Below, piece after piece: positions 4,631 to 5,743 of a stretch of 5,743 nt of DNA. The translations under genes and the position numbers were made by a program. Each line of letters starts with the position of its first letter. Position 1 is the first letter of the stretch. The notes below the pieces were generated by a model, which saw only the letters and a list, made by a program, of their open reading frames with translations, was not told where the DNA came from and searched no databases. This DNA comes from Gammaproteobacteria bacterium RIFCSPHIGHO2_12_FULL_45_12 (GTDB lineage Bacteria > Pseudomonadota > Gammaproteobacteria > DSM-16500): NCBI GenBank assembly GCA_001801665.1, contig MGYH01000032.1:1-5743 (forward strand), read 5' to 3'.

Positions 4631-5743
4631 TCACTCTGGTGAGAGTCTTGGGCCTTGCTCATTCATTGGGTTAGCTTGCTTGCCTTCAAAAAACGCTAAA
4701 CGCGCAGCACGCAGTGACGGTAGGCTGGTTATCTTTCGGACGCCACCTTGACCACAACTGCTAACCGCATTATTTTTTTGTTCATTATAATAAGCATCCT
4801 CTTTTGCTTTAACAAACTCTTCCAGCATGCCTTTGATTATGACATTAGACGGATTGTTTAGTTCAGCACTCCTAATTTCCATTCTCGTCAAGGGACAAAC
4901 AATATGAGGGGGATTCATGCATATTTTAAACATCTCAATTAGACTTTCGCGATCATAGGTTATCCCTGTTGAAACAGCTAGGGGATCATTGATAATCATC
5001 AATGAAATAGGGTCACAAAGGGTATTAGGGATATTATTAACATCAAAGTTAATCCTCTCTAGGCGCGCCTGAAATGTAGGGAATAGAATAGGGCGAATTA
5101 ATCGTACAATGTCATCATGCGCATTTTTTTGAGCTATTTCTAACGGGGTGTATGGCCGACGATCTGCATTAGCATTAGCAATAGCTTTTACATCTGCGCC
5201 ATGATCTAACAACAGTTTGGCTACCTTAAGATGACCCTCGTGTGCGGCATACCAAAGTGGAGTCGGCTTATCAAATGATCTTGGCTGATCGACATTCGCG
5301 CCATGCGCTAGCAACAGTTGGGCGACCTTAAGGAAACCCATGTAAGCGGCAGCGTCAAGTGGAGTGTTGCCAAGATTGCTTGCCTGATTTACCTCTGCGC
5401 CATGATCTAGTAACAGTTTGGCGGCCTCATGATGACCGTTTTGAGCGGCTATGAATAATGCGGTATGCCCCTCACCATTACTCACATTGATAGCCTCTGG
5501 CTGCTCTTGATATTGACTTAGATAGCGATTGATGCCATCCAAATCATTCTCCATGGCGGCATTAAGAAAATTTTCTTTTTCCCTTTTTTGGATAGCATGG
5601 CGAATTAGTTCAGCTATGTTGTTTTTCCCGTTTGCTAGAGCTATTTTTAACGGGGTGTATGGCTGACCATCTACATTAGCAATAGCATTTACATCTGCGC
5701 CATGATCTAGTAACAGTTTGGCGGCCTCATGATGACCGTTTTG
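4631..5743 (-). CDS. Ankyrin-repeat protein with C-terminal U-box, candidate effector; 5' partial
   Basis: The frame is open to the right edge (370 residues visible), so ATG 5554 is probably internal and the true N-terminus lies outside. Residues 1-220, counted from the edge, hold ankyrin repeats with the HTALFIAAQNGHHEAAKLL and LLLDHGADV signatures. A less canonical connector (about 48-85) separates two repeat blocks. Residues 238-311 form a U-box: IPNTLCDPISLMIINDP, STGITYDRESL, CPLT, then an NVIIKGMLEEF helix. It resembles the U-box of CHIP, including Ile238 and Pro284 at positions that contact the E2. The last 60 or so residues form a polar tail. Inferred role: a ubiquitin ligase mimic delivered into a eukaryotic cell, with the ankyrins choosing the substrate and the U-box recruiting E2. 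Legionella LubX (U-box) and AnkB (ankyrin plus F-box) are functional precedents. The secretion route is not shown by the sequence. Confidence 0.88.
   Translation of the reverse strand, partial: QNGHHEAAKLLLDHGADVNAIANVDGQPYTPLKIALANGKNNIAELIRHAIQKREKENFLNAAMENDLDGINRYLSQYQEQPEAINVSNGEGHTALFIAAQNGHHEAAKLLLDHGAEVNQASNLGNTPLDAAAYMGFLKVAQLLLAHGANVDQPRSFDKPTPLWYAAHEGHLKVAKLLLDHGADVKAIANANADRRPYTPLEIAQKNAHDDIVRLIRPILFPTFQARLERINFDVNNIPNTLCDPISLMIINDPLAVSTGITYDRESLIEMFKICMNPPHIVCPLTRMEIRSAELNNPSNVIIKGMLEEFVKAKEDAYYNEQKNNAVSSCGQGGVRKITSLPSLRAARLAFFEGKQANPMNEQGPRLSPE
5394..5443. repeat. 50-bp exact repeat inside the ankyrin region, copy 1
   Basis: This is identical base for base to 5694-5743, exactly 300 bases away. 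It encodes the ankyrin segment QNGHHEAAKLLLDHGA. More diverged copies begin near 5194 and 5295, giving the ankyrin spacing of about 100 bases. Confidence 0.9.
5694..5743. repeat. 50-bp exact repeat inside the ankyrin region, copy 2, cut by the window edge
   Basis: This matches 5394-5443 without a mismatch and may continue past the edge. Identity at silent positions points to recent duplication or gene conversion rather than selection on the protein alone. Confidence 0.9.

Noticed and set aside
5552..5554. ATG as true start of the ankyrin/U-box gene
   Set aside because: The frame stays open to the window edge and encodes a further ankyrin repeat, and no Shine-Dalgarno precedes this ATG.
1..5743. 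CRISPR array, tRNA, rRNA, riboswitch or replication origin
   Set aside because: No regularly spaced repeats with unique spacers outside coding DNA, and no cloverleaf or rRNA-like sequence seen by eye.

Overview
The window looks like accessory DNA from a gammaproteobacterium living with eukaryotic hosts. A Legionellales-type (Legionella/Coxiella-like) intracellular bacterium is the best guess, based on an ankyrin-repeat plus U-box protein on the right and on mixed, mostly low-GC composition. No rRNA, tRNA or housekeeping gene is present, so the taxonomic guess is weak. Both window edges cut through genes.

Left part (1-1163, + strand): the 3' end of a large polymorphic-toxin-like gene, followed 13 bases later by a small acidic protein in the immunity-gene position. 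The toxin tip carries the four-residue catalytic signature of the CD38/ADP-ribosyl cyclase fold (W, E, W, E in the right order and context), so it probably attacks NAD+. Next comes a short reading frame (840-1163) whose GC content falls sharply near 1085. It reads like a broken orphan toxin cassette: a GC-rich core stub joined to a truncated AT-rich tip.

Middle (1163-3908): an intact AAA ATPase of the DUF4143 type starts on the stop codon of that stub (TAATG). Downstream sits a complete IS4-family insertion sequence of 1267 bp, with 15-bp terminal inverted repeats, one intact DDE transposase, its own promoter, and a perfect 10-bp target duplication. It interrupts a REP-like imperfect palindrome. 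About 250 bases of apparently noncoding DNA follow.

Right part (3909-5743, - strand): a BrnT-type toxin and an HTH antitoxin form a small overlapping toxin-antitoxin operon, with a 7-bp dyad just upstream of the toxin start as a likely operator. Upstream of that operon, an intrinsic terminator closes the partial ankyrin/U-box gene. That protein is a candidate secreted effector in which the ankyrin repeats would pick a host target and the U-box would recruit a host E2 enzyme.

The modules do not form one pathway. Together they make a patchwork of conflict, mobility and host-interaction genes. The two observations most worth following are the cyclase-like toxin with its unrecognised immunity partner, and the ankyrin/U-box protein.
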